Part shown: piece after piece, positions 50,235 through 58,985 of the stretch
How positions within the stretch are numbered: the first letter of the stretch is position 1
Layout: every line of letters begins with the position of its first letter
Translations under genes and position numbers: made by a program
The notes under the pieces: generated by a model
Told to the model about the DNA's origin: nothing
Seen by the model: only the letters and a program-made list of their open reading frames with translations
Database searches by the model: none
Origin: DATBVX01 sp963705495
GTDB lineage: Bacteria > Pseudomonadota > Gammaproteobacteria > Steroidobacterales > Steroidobacteraceae
Direction of reading: 5' to 3'
Assembly: GCA_963705495.1 (NCBI GenBank)
Contig: CAVPJQ010000007.1
Location: 124,001 to 188,000 of the forward strand
DNA: 64,000 bases

Positions 50235-52050
50235 GAGTCGGATGCCCCTGGCCCGTCGCCGCCAAAGCGGCCGACCGTTTGCGAACCGTGAGATCGCCCG
50301 TATCACCCGGCTGCACGCCCGTCGCGTTGGCCTCGTCTGTGTCGAGGTGCAGCTCGAACTGATAGTCGGACCCAACGCGCACGATGACATCGCCGAAGCT
50401 GAGCTCACGCCCGCCAGTGTCGATCGTGACCTCGACGCAGTCGTGATCGCGAAGCCCGAGGCCGGCAGCGTCGCGGGGATTCATATGAATATGCCGGCGG
50501 GCACAGATCACGCCGTTCGCCAGCGTGACGCGCCCGGCGGGCCCTTCGATCGTGACGCCGGGTGTGTTGGCGATATCTCCCGAAATGCGCACCGGCGCAT
50601 CGATGCCGAGCGTGAATTCATCGCTGCGCGAGATCTCGATCTGGTCGCGATTGCGCGGCGGTCCCATCACGCGGACGTGTTCGATGCGCCCGCGTGGCCC
50701 CACCAGCGTCACGGTTTCTTCGGCGGCAAACTGACCATGCTGCGACAGCCAGGTGCGCGGCCGCAGCACATAGCTCTTGCCGAACACGCTGTCGAGAGTG
50801 CGCTTGGACAGGTGAGCATGTCGCGCGGAGACCGCGATCGGCACGCGCACGGAGCGCACGGCAGAGGTTGCGGCCAGCTGCTCGGCAGCCTCCACAGCGA
50901 TCGGGGTCTCCTCGTCGGCGTGGACGACGATCAGCCGCACGCGCGAACGCGTCATCGAGATCTCTGCGGCCGCGCGTCTTGCATCCACCTGTGCCGTCCG
51001 ATTGAGGTCCTCATCCAGCACCGCGCCCAGGAATTCCAGGCGCTGTGCAATCCGGTGGCGAATCACCGCACTGTGCTCGCCGATCCCGCCCGTGAAAGCG
51101 ATGACGTCGACGCCACCCATGACGACTGCGTAAGCGCCCACGTACTTGCGCACGCGATGCGCATAGAGGGCGATCGCGAGCCGACAGCCTTCTTCCCCAG
51201 CGGCGGCGCGCGCTTCGATCTCTCGCATGTCATTGGTCCCGGTGAGGCCCTTGAGGCCCGATTCCGAGCTGACGAGGCGCTCCACGGCGTCGAGGTCGTA
51301 CCCGCCGCTGCGCATCAGGTGCAGCAGGATCCCCGGATCGATGTCGCCGCAGCGCGATCCCATCACCAGACCCTCGAGCGGCGTCATGCCCATGCTGGTC
51401 TCGACGCTGCGTCCGTATTCGATCGCCGCCACGCTCGCCCCATTACCGAGATGACAGGAGATGATGCGCAGATCCTGCGCCACCGCGCCCATGCAGGCCG
51501 CGACGCTGCGCATGACGTGCGCGTGGCTGGTGCCGTGAAAACCGTAACGCCGGATGCCGAGGCGCGCCGCCAACTCCGGTGCGATCGCATACTCGCGTGC
51601 GCGTTTCGGCAGCGTAGCGTGAAAAGCCGTATCGAATACGGCGACATGGGGAATGGAGCCGAGTCTCTGACGCGCTGCTTGCACCGCTGCAAGGGCCGCA
51701 GCATTGTGCAATGGAGCGAAGCCGGACACGTCGGTGATAGCGGCAATACTCGCCTCATCCAGCAACTGCGGGCCCGAAAACCCGGCACCGCCATGGACGA
51801 CGCGATGCGCCACCGCCGTGAGGCTTGCGCCCCAGGGTGAGCGCACGACTTCATCGATCGCGAGACTCATGGCAGCGGCAACGTCGTCACAACGGCAGGC
51901 GCGGCCATCCGCTTCACCCACGTGGATCCGGCACCGGGGTGTGCCGAGCTCGAGCACGCGCACATCCAGCAGGCGCGCCGGCGCGTCAGCGTCGATGACC
52001 GCGCACTTCAGGGAAGAGCTGCCACAATTCACGGCCAGAATTGGCCTCAC
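50227..52050 (-). CDS. Fusion of acetate kinase and PduL-type phosphotransacylase
   Basis: Residues 1 to about 392 form an acetate kinase: VNCGSSSLK, AHRVVHGG, VFDTAFH with catalytic Asp 140, GFHGTSH, HLGNGAS, GTNDMR, FTGGIGEHS and the closing ADEE with Glu 380. Residues about 398-590 form a PduL-type phosphate acyltransferase: VSARHAHLS (His 411, 413), GQFAAEETV (Glu 444/445), RRHIHM (His 520, 522) and ELHLDTDEAN (His 568), matching the two-zinc site of PduL. One polypeptide could therefore turn acetyl-CoA plus phosphate into acetate, CoA and ATP. It starts 15 bases after fixJ and overlaps the cytochrome gene. No Pta of the usual type is in view. Confidence 0.92.
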   Translation of the reverse strand: MRPILAVNCGSSSLKCAVIDADAPARLLDVRVLELGTPRCRIHVGEADGRACRCDDVAAAMSLAIDEVVRSPWGASLTAVAHRVVHGGAGFSGPQLLDEASIAAITDVSGFAPLHNAAALAAVQAARQRLGSIPHVAVFDTAFHATLPKRAREYAIAPELAARLGIRRYGFHGTSHAHVMRSVAACMGAVAQDLRIISCHLGNGASVAAIEYGRSVETSMGMTPLEGLVMGSRCGDIDPGILLHLMRSGGYDLDAVERLVSSESGLKGLTGTNDMREIEARAAAGEEGCRLAIALYAHRVRKYVGAYAVVMGGVDVIAFTGGIGEHSAVIRHRIAQRLEFLGAVLDEDLNRTAQVDARRAAAEISMTRSRVRLIVVHADEETPIAVEAAEQLAATSAVRSVRVPIAVSARHAHLSKRTLDSVFGKSYVLRPRTWLSQHGQFAAEETVTLVGPRGRIEHVRVMGPPRNRDQIEISRSDEFTLGIDAPVRISGDIANTPGVTIEGPAGRVTLANGVICARRHIHMNPRDAAGLGLRDHDCVEVTIDTGGRELSFGDVIVRVGSDYQFELHLDTDEANATGVQPGDTGDLTVRKRSAALAATGQGHPTHA

Positions 52051-52065
52051 GATTCCTCCACGGCG

Positions 52066-52692
52066 CTAGGCGGACCTGCCAGGCCCTTCACTCTCCATGA
52101 CCATGCGCACCAGGTGCGCCAATGAATTCGCGCCCATCTTCTCCATCACATGGGCGCGATGCATCTCGACGGTTCGCTGGCTCAATTGCAGATCCCCGGC
52201 GATGACCTTGTTCGCCTTGCCCGCAATGATGAGCTTCAGCACCTCGCGTTCGCGCGGTGTGAGGGCGGCGAGGCGCGCCTGCACGCGTTCGCGATTGCCC
52301 AGCAGCTCGCGCCCGGCGCGGTCATTCTCCAGCGCCTTGTTGATGCGATCCAGCAGGTCCTGATCGCGAAACGGCTTCTGCAGAAAATCCATGGCGCCAT
52401 GCTGCATGGCTTCGACCGCCATCGGGACGTCGCCGTGCCCGGTGATGAAGATGATCGGCATCAATGCACCGCGCGCGTTGAGTTCCTGCTGCAGCTCCAG
52501 GCCGCTCATGCCCGGCATGCGGATGTCGAGCACGAGGCAACCTTTGCGCTGTGGGTCGAAGTCGGCCAGGAACTCCTGCCCCGAGCCGTACGTCAGCGCG
52601 GGCACACCCAGTGTCTTCAACAGCAGTTTCATGGCGCTGCGCACGGCGTCATCGTCATCGACGATGCAGACCGTTGCTGGCTGTTCCTTCAT
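52066..52692 (-). CDS. fixJ: FixJ-type two-component response regulator
   Basis: Receiver domain with acidic pocket VDDDDAVRS, phospho-acceptor Asp 56 in LVLDIRMPG, Thr in FITGHGD and Lys in LQKPF. The LuxR/FixJ-type HTH follows (LTPREREVLKLIIAGKANK and SQRTVEMHRAHVMEKM). The FixJ-characteristic GHGDVPMAVEAM segment is present. Start overlaps the kinase stop by four bases. Expected to activate this operon and the divergent Usp gene through the FixJ-like box between them. Confidence 0.9.
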   Translation of the reverse strand: MKEQPATVCIVDDDDAVRSAMKLLLKTLGVPALTYGSGQEFLADFDPQRKGCLVLDIRMPGMSGLELQQELNARGALMPIIFITGHGDVPMAVEAMQHGAMDFLQKPFRDQDLLDRINKALENDRAGRELLGNRERVQARLAALTPREREVLKLIIAGKANKVIAGDLQLSQRTVEMHRAHVMEKMGANSLAHLVRMVMESEGPGRSA

Positions 52693-53834
52693 GGCGAATC
52701 CCCCGACGCGACCGGCAGAGTAAAGTGAAAGCAGGCGCCGCCATCCGCTGCCGGACGGTAAGCAAGCTTGCCGCCGTGGGCAACCACGATGGTGCGGCTG
52801 ATGGCAAGGCCAAGTCCGGTGCCGTGCGCCTTGGTGGTGAAGAAGGGATTGAACAGGCTCGCGATCGCGCCCGGCTCCACGCCGGGTCCGTGGTCGCGCA
52901 CCGAGAACTCGACCCCCTCAGGAGTGCGTTTGACGCTCACCTTGATCTCGCGTCGCGCGCTGCCATCCTGTGACATGGCATCGATGGCATTGCGGATGAG
53001 ATTGATGAGCACCTGTTGCAACTGCACCGCGTCGGCCATCAGTGGCGGCAGCTGGCCCTCGATTTCGAACATCAGCCGGACATCGTTGGCTCGCGAGTCC
53101 GGGCGCGCGAGGGCGTCAAGATCCTCGAGCAGCCGGTTGCAGTCGACCTGCTCACAGCGCACCTCACGATTGCTGACGAACGTGCGCAGCCGCCGGATCA
53201 CCTCTCCCGCGCGCAGCGCCTGCGCGCTGATCTGCACGAGTGCGTCGCGGATCTCCGCGCCGTCGACCGCACTACCCTGCTCAATCAGGTACCTGCATGC
53301 CTGCGCATAGGTCGTGATCGCAGCCAGCGGCTGGTTGATCTCGTGCGCCAGCCCTGCGGCCATTTCGCCCATCGTGCTGAGGCGCGCGACATGCGTGAGC
53401 CGTTCGCGGGCCTGGATCACTTCTCTCTCGGCCGCGACCCGTGCGGACAGATCATGAATGAACCCGACGAAGCGCGGCGGACCCGGGCTTCTCACCTGGC
53501 CCACGGACAGCGCGGCCGGGAAGACCGAGCCATCGCGCCGCTGGGCTTGTACCTCGCGACCGATGCCGATGATGCGCGCTTCGCCGGTCGCAAGGTAACG
53601 GCGCAGATACTCCTCATGTGAGCTGCGATCCGGTTCCGGCATCAGCGTGCTGACGTTGCGCCCGATGATTTCCTGCTCGGTGAAGCCGAAAAGCTCTTCA
53701 GCAGCGGGATTGAAAGTCTCGATTCGCCCCATTGCATCGATGACCACGACCGCATCAACGGCCGCGTCGAGCAGGGCCCGCAGTTCCTGGGCCGCATGCC
53801 CCCCGGTACTGGCATTGATCGTCGACTCGGACAT
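52689..53834 (-). CDS. fixL: FixL-type haem-PAS oxygen sensor histidine kinase
   Basis: PAS domain (about residues 20-130) with FixL hallmarks: NVSTLMPEPDRSSHEEYLRR and IIGIGREVQAQRRDG. His 73 (SSHEEY) aligns with the haem ligand His200 of Bradyrhizobium FixL and Arg 93 (IGR) with its oxygen-sensing Arg220; the 20-residue spacing is identical. Then a HisKA/HATPase kinase with H164 in AAGLAHEINQPLA, NLIRNAIDAM and GTGLGLAISRTIV. No membrane segments, so this is a soluble FixL. ATG 53834 (MSESTINAS) is chosen; the frame is open to 53867. It heads the operon and is divergent from a Usp gene. Confidence 0.88.
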   Translation of the reverse strand: MSESTINASTGGHAAQELRALLDAAVDAVVVIDAMGRIETFNPAAEELFGFTEQEIIGRNVSTLMPEPDRSSHEEYLRRYLATGEARIIGIGREVQAQRRDGSVFPAALSVGQVRSPGPPRFVGFIHDLSARVAAEREVIQARERLTHVARLSTMGEMAAGLAHEINQPLAAITTYAQACRYLIEQGSAVDGAEIRDALVQISAQALRAGEVIRRLRTFVSNREVRCEQVDCNRLLEDLDALARPDSRANDVRLMFEIEGQLPPLMADAVQLQQVLINLIRNAIDAMSQDGSARREIKVSVKRTPEGVEFSVRDHGPGVEPGAIASLFNPFFTTKAHGTGLGLAISRTIVVAHGGKLAYRPAADGGACFHFTLPVASGDSP

Positions 53835-53870
53835 TTCACACAAGGGTGTCGGCAGCGCCTCCCGCATGCA

Positions 53871-53878
53871 CTACGTAC
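53871..53878 (-). promoter_or_regulatory. FixJ-box-like octamer
   Basis: On the minus strand this reads GTACGTAG, an exact match to the high-affinity FixJ consensus GTAMGTAG as I recall it from in vitro selection work. It lies 37 bases upstream of fixL and about 85 upstream of the divergent Usp gene, where an activator should bind. Confidence 0.55.
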
Positions 53879-53881
53879 TTT

Positions 53882-53897
53882 CCGCAATTGATTGCGG
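53882..53897. promoter_or_regulatory. Perfect palindrome in the fixL/usp divergent promoter
   Basis: CCGCAAT-TG-ATTGCGG is a 7-bp-arm inverted repeat with a 2-base centre. Its TTGAT core recalls Fnr/FixK half-sites but the symmetry is different, so the binding protein is unknown. It lies three bases beyond the FixJ-like octamer. Confidence 0.5.
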
Positions 53898-53962
53898 CAA
53901 CTGAGAATTCTGCCCGCTACGCATCACTGACAAGATGCGCTGGACACCACGAGGTCCAGATC

Positions 53963-54895
53963 ATGGAAACACCGCGACACATTCTGGTCATCATCGACCC
54001 CACAGCGGCCCAGCAGCCAGCTCTGGCGCGGGCAAGGCAGCTCGCCCACGCCTTCGACGCCAGCCTTGAGCTGTTCGTCTGCTATACGGCGCGCGATCAG
54101 GAGTTGCGGCTGGGCAACGTAGCCCTTGATGGCATGCTCAAGGAGCTGCGCGAAGCCGGGATCGAGTGCAGCGCTGACGTCGCACGCGAAGCGGCGTTGC
54201 ACACTGGAATCGTACGCAAGGTCCTGCGCTCGGCGCCCTCGCTCGTCGTCAAGGATACCCATCCGCACACGCTTCTGCGCCGCTCGTGGGTGGCGAATAC
54301 GGATTGGCAGCTGATCAGATTGTGCCCGGCTCCGTTGCTGTTCGTGCGGCCCGGGTCCTGGGGTGGAGCGCCGAAGATCGCGGCCGCGGTGGATGTTGCA
54401 CCGCCGGGCGAGAAGCCGGCGGAGCTCGATCACGGCTTGCTGTCGGCGGCCGAGACGTTTGCACTCGCTACCAACGGGCAGCTTCACGCAGTGCATGCCT
54501 ATCAGCCGGTCAGCGAGCTGGCCGCCAACGCAACAGTGCGCGCAGTCTCTCTCGCGGCCAGGGTCAGTCCGGCCCAGGTGATCGAAGACAAAGAAGCGAT
54601 GGTGCGTTATGACTTCGCTGCATTGCTGGCAACGCACCGCGTGCGGCGTGAACGCCGCCACTTGATCGCGGCCTCTCCTGCCGACGCCCTGCTCGGGTTC
54701 GTGCGCCAGAACGCCATCGACCTCCTGGTCATGGGCGCCTATTCTCGCGGTTGGGTTTACAACGTCTTCGTCGGCAGCACGACCGAGCGAATCCTCGACT
54801 TGCTGCCCTGCGACGTGCTGGTGATCAAGCCAGCGAGCTTCGAGTGCCCGCTAGACCGTACGGCCGATACCGTTCAGGCTCTGCGCGCCAGCTGA
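53963..54895 (+). CDS. Double-domain universal stress protein (UspE-like), divergent
   Basis: Tandem UspA domains: HILVIIDPTAAQQPALARA in the first, PKIAAAVDVAPPGEKPAELD in the second, and the ATP-loop segment LLVMGAYSRGWVYNVFVGST near the end. Third paralogue of the locus. ATG 53963 is preferred over the open frame from 53846 because that extension crosses the regulatory boxes. Divergent from fixL, sharing the FixJ-like box and palindrome, so probably the same regulon. Confidence 0.88.
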   Translation: METPRHILVIIDPTAAQQPALARARQLAHAFDASLELFVCYTARDQELRLGNVALDGMLKELREAGIECSADVAREAALHTGIVRKVLRSAPSLVVKDTHPHTLLRRSWVANTDWQLIRLCPAPLLFVRPGSWGGAPKIAAAVDVAPPGEKPAELDHGLLSAAETFALATNGQLHAVHAYQPVSELAANATVRAVSLAARVSPAQVIEDKEAMVRYDFAALLATHRVRRERRHLIAASPADALLGFVRQNAIDLLVMGAYSRGWVYNVFVGSTTERILDLLPCDVLVIKPASFECPLDRTADTVQALRAS

Positions 54896-54951
54896 GTAAT
54901 GCGTCCCTGCAGCCCGGGCTTGACCCCGGAGTGCTGACCCGCGAACTCGCT

Positions 54952-56133
54952 TCAGCCCAGTGCCTCTTCGAGGTCAGCGATCAGGTCCTGCACGTCCTCA
55001 ATCCCGACCGAGAGCCGGATCAGCGAATCGTCGATGCCGAGCGCGGCGCGCTGCGCGGCGGGCACCGAAGCGTGCGTCATGATGCCGGGGTGATCGACCA
55101 GGCTCTCGACACCGCCGAGACTCTCGGCAATCGCAAAAACACGACAGCGTTCCAGGCAGCGGCGCGCCGCCTCGAGCCCGCCGCGAATGAAAAAACTCAC
55201 GATACCGCTGAATCCATTCTGCATCTGCGCCCGCGCCAATGAATGTTGGGGATGACTCGGCAGGCCCGGGTATAAGACCCGCTCCACCTGGGCGTGACTC
55301 TCCAGCCAGCGCGCAATGCTCAGCGCGTTCTCACTGCATTGGCGCATGCGCAACGGCAGCGTCTTCAGCCCGCGCAGCGCGAGGAAACTGTCGAAGGGAC
55401 TGCCGACCGCACCGACCGCGTTTTGCAGAAAGGCCATGCGCTCAGCGAGCGCGGTGTCCTTCACCACCACGACGCCGCCAATCATGTCGGAGTGCCCATT
55501 GAGAAACTTGGTCGCGGAGTGCACCACGATGTCGCAGCCGAGCTCGAGCGGCCGCTGAATCCACGGTGTCGCGAAGGTATTGTCCACCGCGGTGAGAATG
55601 CCGCGCGCGCGCGCCATGGCGGCCACGGCTTTCAGATCTACGATGCGCAGTGTCGGATTGGTGGGCGTCTCGATCCAGACGAGGCGCGTGTCGGTACGCA
55701 GGCTCGTCGCCAGCACCTGTGGATTCGCCAGGTCGACAAAACTGACGTCGAGCCCTGCGGAGCGCTTTCGCACCTGGCTGAAAAGGCGCCGCGTGCCGCC
55801 GTACAGATCTTCCATCGCGACCACGTGCGCACCGCTGTCCAGCAGCTCCAGCACTGTGGCCGTCGCCGCAAGGCCGGAGGCAAAGGCAAATCCCTGCACG
55901 CCGCCCTCCAGGTCTGCGATGCAGCGCTCGTAGGCCATGCGGGTCGGATTCTGCGTGCGCGAATACTCGAATCCCTTGTGCACCCCCGGGCTCGATTGCG
56001 CGTAGGTCGAGCTCACGTGGATCGGCGACATCACCGCACCCGTGGTGGCATCCGGATGCTGCCCGGCGTGAATCGCGCGAGTAGCGAAGCCTGCTTTGCG
56101 ATCTTTCTGCATCGAGTCTCTCCGGTCCTTCAT
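54952..56133 (-). CDS. Cystathionine gamma-lyase/beta-lyase-type PLP enzyme
   Basis: Fold-type I PLP enzyme of the Cys/Met metabolism family, 393 aa. Conserved elements are VSSTYAQSSPG, the YSRTQNPTRMAYERCIADLE segment with substrate-binding Tyr and Arg, and the PLP Lys in HSATKFLNGHSDMIGG. Its start overlaps the cystathionine beta-synthase stop by four bases (ATGA), which makes cystathionine gamma-lyase (reverse transsulfuration, homocysteine to cysteine) the most likely activity; gamma-synthase or beta-lyase cannot be excluded from sequence alone. Confidence 0.9.
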   Translation of the reverse strand: MKDRRDSMQKDRKAGFATRAIHAGQHPDATTGAVMSPIHVSSTYAQSSPGVHKGFEYSRTQNPTRMAYERCIADLEGGVQGFAFASGLAATATVLELLDSGAHVVAMEDLYGGTRRLFSQVRKRSAGLDVSFVDLANPQVLATSLRTDTRLVWIETPTNPTLRIVDLKAVAAMARARGILTAVDNTFATPWIQRPLELGCDIVVHSATKFLNGHSDMIGGVVVVKDTALAERMAFLQNAVGAVGSPFDSFLALRGLKTLPLRMRQCSENALSIARWLESHAQVERVLYPGLPSHPQHSLARAQMQNGFSGIVSFFIRGGLEAARRCLERCRVFAIAESLGGVESLVDHPGIMTHASVPAAQRAALGIDDSLIRLSVGIEDVQDLIADLEEALG

Positions 56134-57500
56134 GCCTTCGGCTTTTGCCGACGCAGGTAGTTGAGCACGTCGGTGCGGGTGATGATGCCGAGAAACTGGG
56201 TGCCGTCGGTGACCGCCGCGTAGGGCGCGACCTGCAGGATCGACACCAGGCTGTTGACCGGCATTTCCTTGGGCACGCTGATGAACGCGGTTTGCATGGC
56301 ATCGCGCACCGGCGCGTCCAGCCGCTCGGGAAACCCGAACACGAACCGCATGATGTCCTCCTCGGTGAGCACACCGATCAGCCGCTCATGCTCGAGCACG
56401 GGCAATTGCGAGAAGCCGGCGTTGCGCAGGCGATTGTGCGCAGTCGCGACGATATCACCGGGACCCACCGTCACCGCCGCATGCTCGCTGTGGAGGCGCC
56501 CGATGAGATCGCGCAGATCGCCATAGTGCTTACGTTGAATGAAGCCCTCGTCCTCCATCCAGAAATCGTTGTAGAGCTTGGAGAGGTACTTGTTGCCGGT
56601 ATCACAGGCAAAGGTCACGACGCGCTTCGCTGTCGATTGCTCACGGCAGTAGCGCAGCGCCGCCGCCAGCAGCGTCCCGGTCGATGAGCCGGCCAATAGT
56701 CCCTCCTTGCGCAGCAGCGTTCGGGCGGCAGCGAACGACTCTGCATCGGGGATGCTGTAGGCGCGCCGCGTGAGCGAGAAATCCGCGATGTCCGGAATGA
56801 AATCCTCGCCGATGCCCTCCACCAGCCAACTGCTCTTGCGCGTGATCTGCCCGCTGCGCACGTACTCCGCGACGACCGAGCCCTGCGGATCCGCGAGCAC
56901 GATCTCCACCCGTGGCGCGACGCGCTGGAAGAACTTCGTGAGCCCGGCGATCGTGCCGCTGCTGCCAACACCGACGACGATCGTATCCAGCCGTTGCTGC
57001 ATCTGTTCCCAGATTTCCGGGGCGGTGCTGGTCTCGTGGGCCTGCGGATTGTCCGGGTTGCCGAACTGGTTGATGAAATACGCCCCGCGCTCGCGCGCGA
57101 TGCGCGCACCGAGGTCCTGGTAGTACTCGGGATGACCGCGCGCGACGTCCGAGCGCGTCAGCAAGACTTCAGCGCCCATCGCGCGCAGATTGAAGATCTT
57201 CTCCTGGCTCATCTTGTCGGGCAGCACCAGGACCAGCTTGTAACCCTTCTGTGCAGCGACGAGCGCGAGACCGAGGCCGGTGTTGCCGGCCGTCGCTTCG
57301 ACCAATGTGTCACCGGGGTGAATCCGGCCGCGTCGCTCCGCCTCTTCGATCATGGAAACCCCGATGCGGTCCTTGATGGAGCCGCCGGGATTCATCAGCT
57401 CGAGTTTCAGATACAGCTCACAGGGGCCGGTGTCGAGGCGACTGACCCGAAGCATTGGCGTGCGGCCGATCATTTCGAGCACGCTGGAGTAGACTTGCAT
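56130..57500 (-). CDS. Cystathionine beta-synthase with CBS domain pair
   Basis: Joins homocysteine and serine to cystathionine. Fold-type II PLP core: the PLP Lys is in MNPGGSIKDR, ATAGNTGLGLA binds the PLP pyridine ring region, and VGVGSSGTIAG is the phosphate loop. Two C-terminal CBS domains (about residues 340-457: HNRLRNAGFSQLPVLEHERL, SILQVAPYAAVTDGTQFLGI) may bind adenosyl ligands. The haem-binding N-terminal extension of animal CBS is absent, as expected in bacteria. ATG 57500 is chosen over the frame from 57521. Coupled to the following lyase gene. Confidence 0.9.
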   Translation of the reverse strand: MQVYSSVLEMIGRTPMLRVSRLDTGPCELYLKLELMNPGGSIKDRIGVSMIEEAERRGRIHPGDTLVEATAGNTGLGLALVAAQKGYKLVLVLPDKMSQEKIFNLRAMGAEVLLTRSDVARGHPEYYQDLGARIARERGAYFINQFGNPDNPQAHETSTAPEIWEQMQQRLDTIVVGVGSSGTIAGLTKFFQRVAPRVEIVLADPQGSVVAEYVRSGQITRKSSWLVEGIGEDFIPDIADFSLTRRAYSIPDAESFAAARTLLRKEGLLAGSSTGTLLAAALRYCREQSTAKRVVTFACDTGNKYLSKLYNDFWMEDEGFIQRKHYGDLRDLIGRLHSEHAAVTVGPGDIVATAHNRLRNAGFSQLPVLEHERLIGVLTEEDIMRFVFGFPERLDAPVRDAMQTAFISVPKEMPVNSLVSILQVAPYAAVTDGTQFLGIITRTDVLNYLRRQKPKA

Positions 57501-57571
57501 GAAAATCCCTGCCGTCGGCATAGGGGCTCACGAATGGTGCGCGATTGTACGTTAACGTCGGGGCTGCGCCC

Positions 57572-58435
57572 ATGAGCACAGCCGCTGCCGATGACAGTCT
57601 CTTCACGGTCGGCGACCTGCTCGAAAGCGCGCTCCGGGATTTGACGGCGACGAGCCCGAGCGCACGCCTCGATGCGGAGCTGCTGCTGACACATGCTCTG
57701 GAACGCCCGCGCACTTTCGTGCACACCCATGCGGGTGAGACGGTGGCGCCGGCGGTCGCCGCTCACCTTCGTGAGCTGGTCAAGCGCCGGCGCAGCGGCG
57801 AACCCATCGCGTACATCATTGGCAGGCGCGAGTTCTGGTCGCTCGAGTTCGAAGTCGACCACAGCGTGCTCATTCCACGGCCGGAGACCGAACTGCTGGT
57901 GGAGCTCGCGCTCGAGATCCTGCCGATCGAAACCCACTCGCGGGTGCTGGAACTCGGCACCGGGAGCGGTGCCATCGCGCTCGCGATCGCCCGCGAACGT
58001 CCGCACGCTCGCGTGACTGCCACCGATATCTCGGCGCAGGCGCTCGTGCTCGCGTGCCGCAACGCGGAGCGACTCGAGATCGGCAATGTCACCTTTCTGG
58101 CCGGTTCCTGGTACGAGCCGGTCGGTGCCATGCATTGCGACCTCATCGTGTCGAATCCACCGTATGTGGCCGGCGCCGATCCGGCACTTTCTTCAGGTGA
58201 CATGCGTCATGAGCCACGCGCTTCACTCACGCCGGGTCGAACTGGTCTCGAGGCCATCGAACAGATCCTGGCGCGGGCCCGCGAGCATCTGCGTCCGGGC
58301 GGATGGCTGGCCGTCGAGCACGGGGCCGAGCAGGGTGCGGCAGTCCGCGCGCTGTTTTCGCAGCACGGTTTGAGTACCATACGCACCCGCCAGGATCTGG
58401 CCGGGCACGAGCGCGTGACCGCCGGACGCAGTTGA
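57572..58435 (+). CDS. prmC: Release factor glutamine methyltransferase
   Basis: SAM-dependent enzyme that methylates the Gln of the GGQ motif of RF1 and RF2. The SAM loop is VLELGTGSGAIALAIA and the catalytic NPPY motif is SNPPYVAGADPAL. The N-terminal helical domain (DARLDAELLLTHALER) is present. ATG 57572 gives a 287-aa protein of normal length. In many genomes it sits next to prfA; here prfA is about 12.5 kb away. Divergent from the cystathionine beta-synthase gene. Confidence 0.93.
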   Translation: MSTAAADDSLFTVGDLLESALRDLTATSPSARLDAELLLTHALERPRTFVHTHAGETVAPAVAAHLRELVKRRRSGEPIAYIIGRREFWSLEFEVDHSVLIPRPETELLVELALEILPIETHSRVLELGTGSGAIALAIARERPHARVTATDISAQALVLACRNAERLEIGNVTFLAGSWYEPVGAMHCDLIVSNPPYVAGADPALSSGDMRHEPRASLTPGRTGLEAIEQILARAREHLRPGGWLAVEHGAEQGAAVRALFSQHGLSTIRTRQDLAGHERVTAGRS

Positions 58436-58457
58436 AACCGCAACACGAGAGCCTTTC

Positions 58458-58961
58458 ATGCCACCGACAGTGCTGTTCAAGACCTCGCTCGGCGAATTCA
58501 CCATCGAGCTCGAGCCCGAAGATGCCCCGATCAGCGTGGAGAACTTTCTGCGTTACGTCGACGATGGCTTCTTCGACGGAACGATTTTTCACCGCATCGT
58601 GCCCGGATTCGTGATCCAGGGCGGCGGACTCACGCCGGAGTTCGAGCAGAAGGAAACACGCGCGCCCATCAAGAACGAAGCCGCCAATGGCCTGCGGAAT
58701 CTGCGCGGCACGCTGTCGATGGCGCGCACCAACGCGGTCGACAGCGCCACCTCGCAGTTCTTCGTCAATCTCAAAGACAACGCCTTTCTCGACCACAAGT
58801 CCGGCAATTTCGGTTACGCCGTGTTCGGCCGCGTCACGCGCGGCATGGACGTGATCGATCAGATCGCCAGGGTGCGCACCGGCAAGCGCAAGGGCTATGA
58901 CGACGCGCCGCTCGAGAGCGTGACGATCGAGTCAGCGCACCGCGTACCGCCTGCAGCTTGA
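58458..58961 (+). CDS. Cyclophilin-type peptidyl-prolyl isomerase
   Basis: Cytosolic PpiB-like isomerase, 167 aa, without a signal peptide. The active-site core is FFDGTIFHRIVPGFVIQGGG and ATSQFFVNLKDN; the Arg and Phe residues of the catalytic groove are conserved, and the usual Trp is replaced by Phe/His at the HKSGNFGYAVFG loop, as in other bacterial forms. Follows prmC by 22 bases and precedes mtgA by 24, so it is probably in one transcript with them. Confidence 0.93.
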   Translation: MPPTVLFKTSLGEFTIELEPEDAPISVENFLRYVDDGFFDGTIFHRIVPGFVIQGGGLTPEFEQKETRAPIKNEAANGLRNLRGTLSMARTNAVDSATSQFFVNLKDNAFLDHKSGNFGYAVFGRVTRGMDVIDQIARVRTGKRKGYDDAPLESVTIESAHRVPPAA

Positions 58962-58985
58962 GTACGCGCCGGCGCTGATCGAGCG

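Noticed and set aside
50062..51840. A 592-codon open frame on the plus strand opposite the acetate-kinase/PduL gene
   Set aside because: The minus strand carries all catalytic motifs of both enzymes; the antisense frame is a composition shadow.
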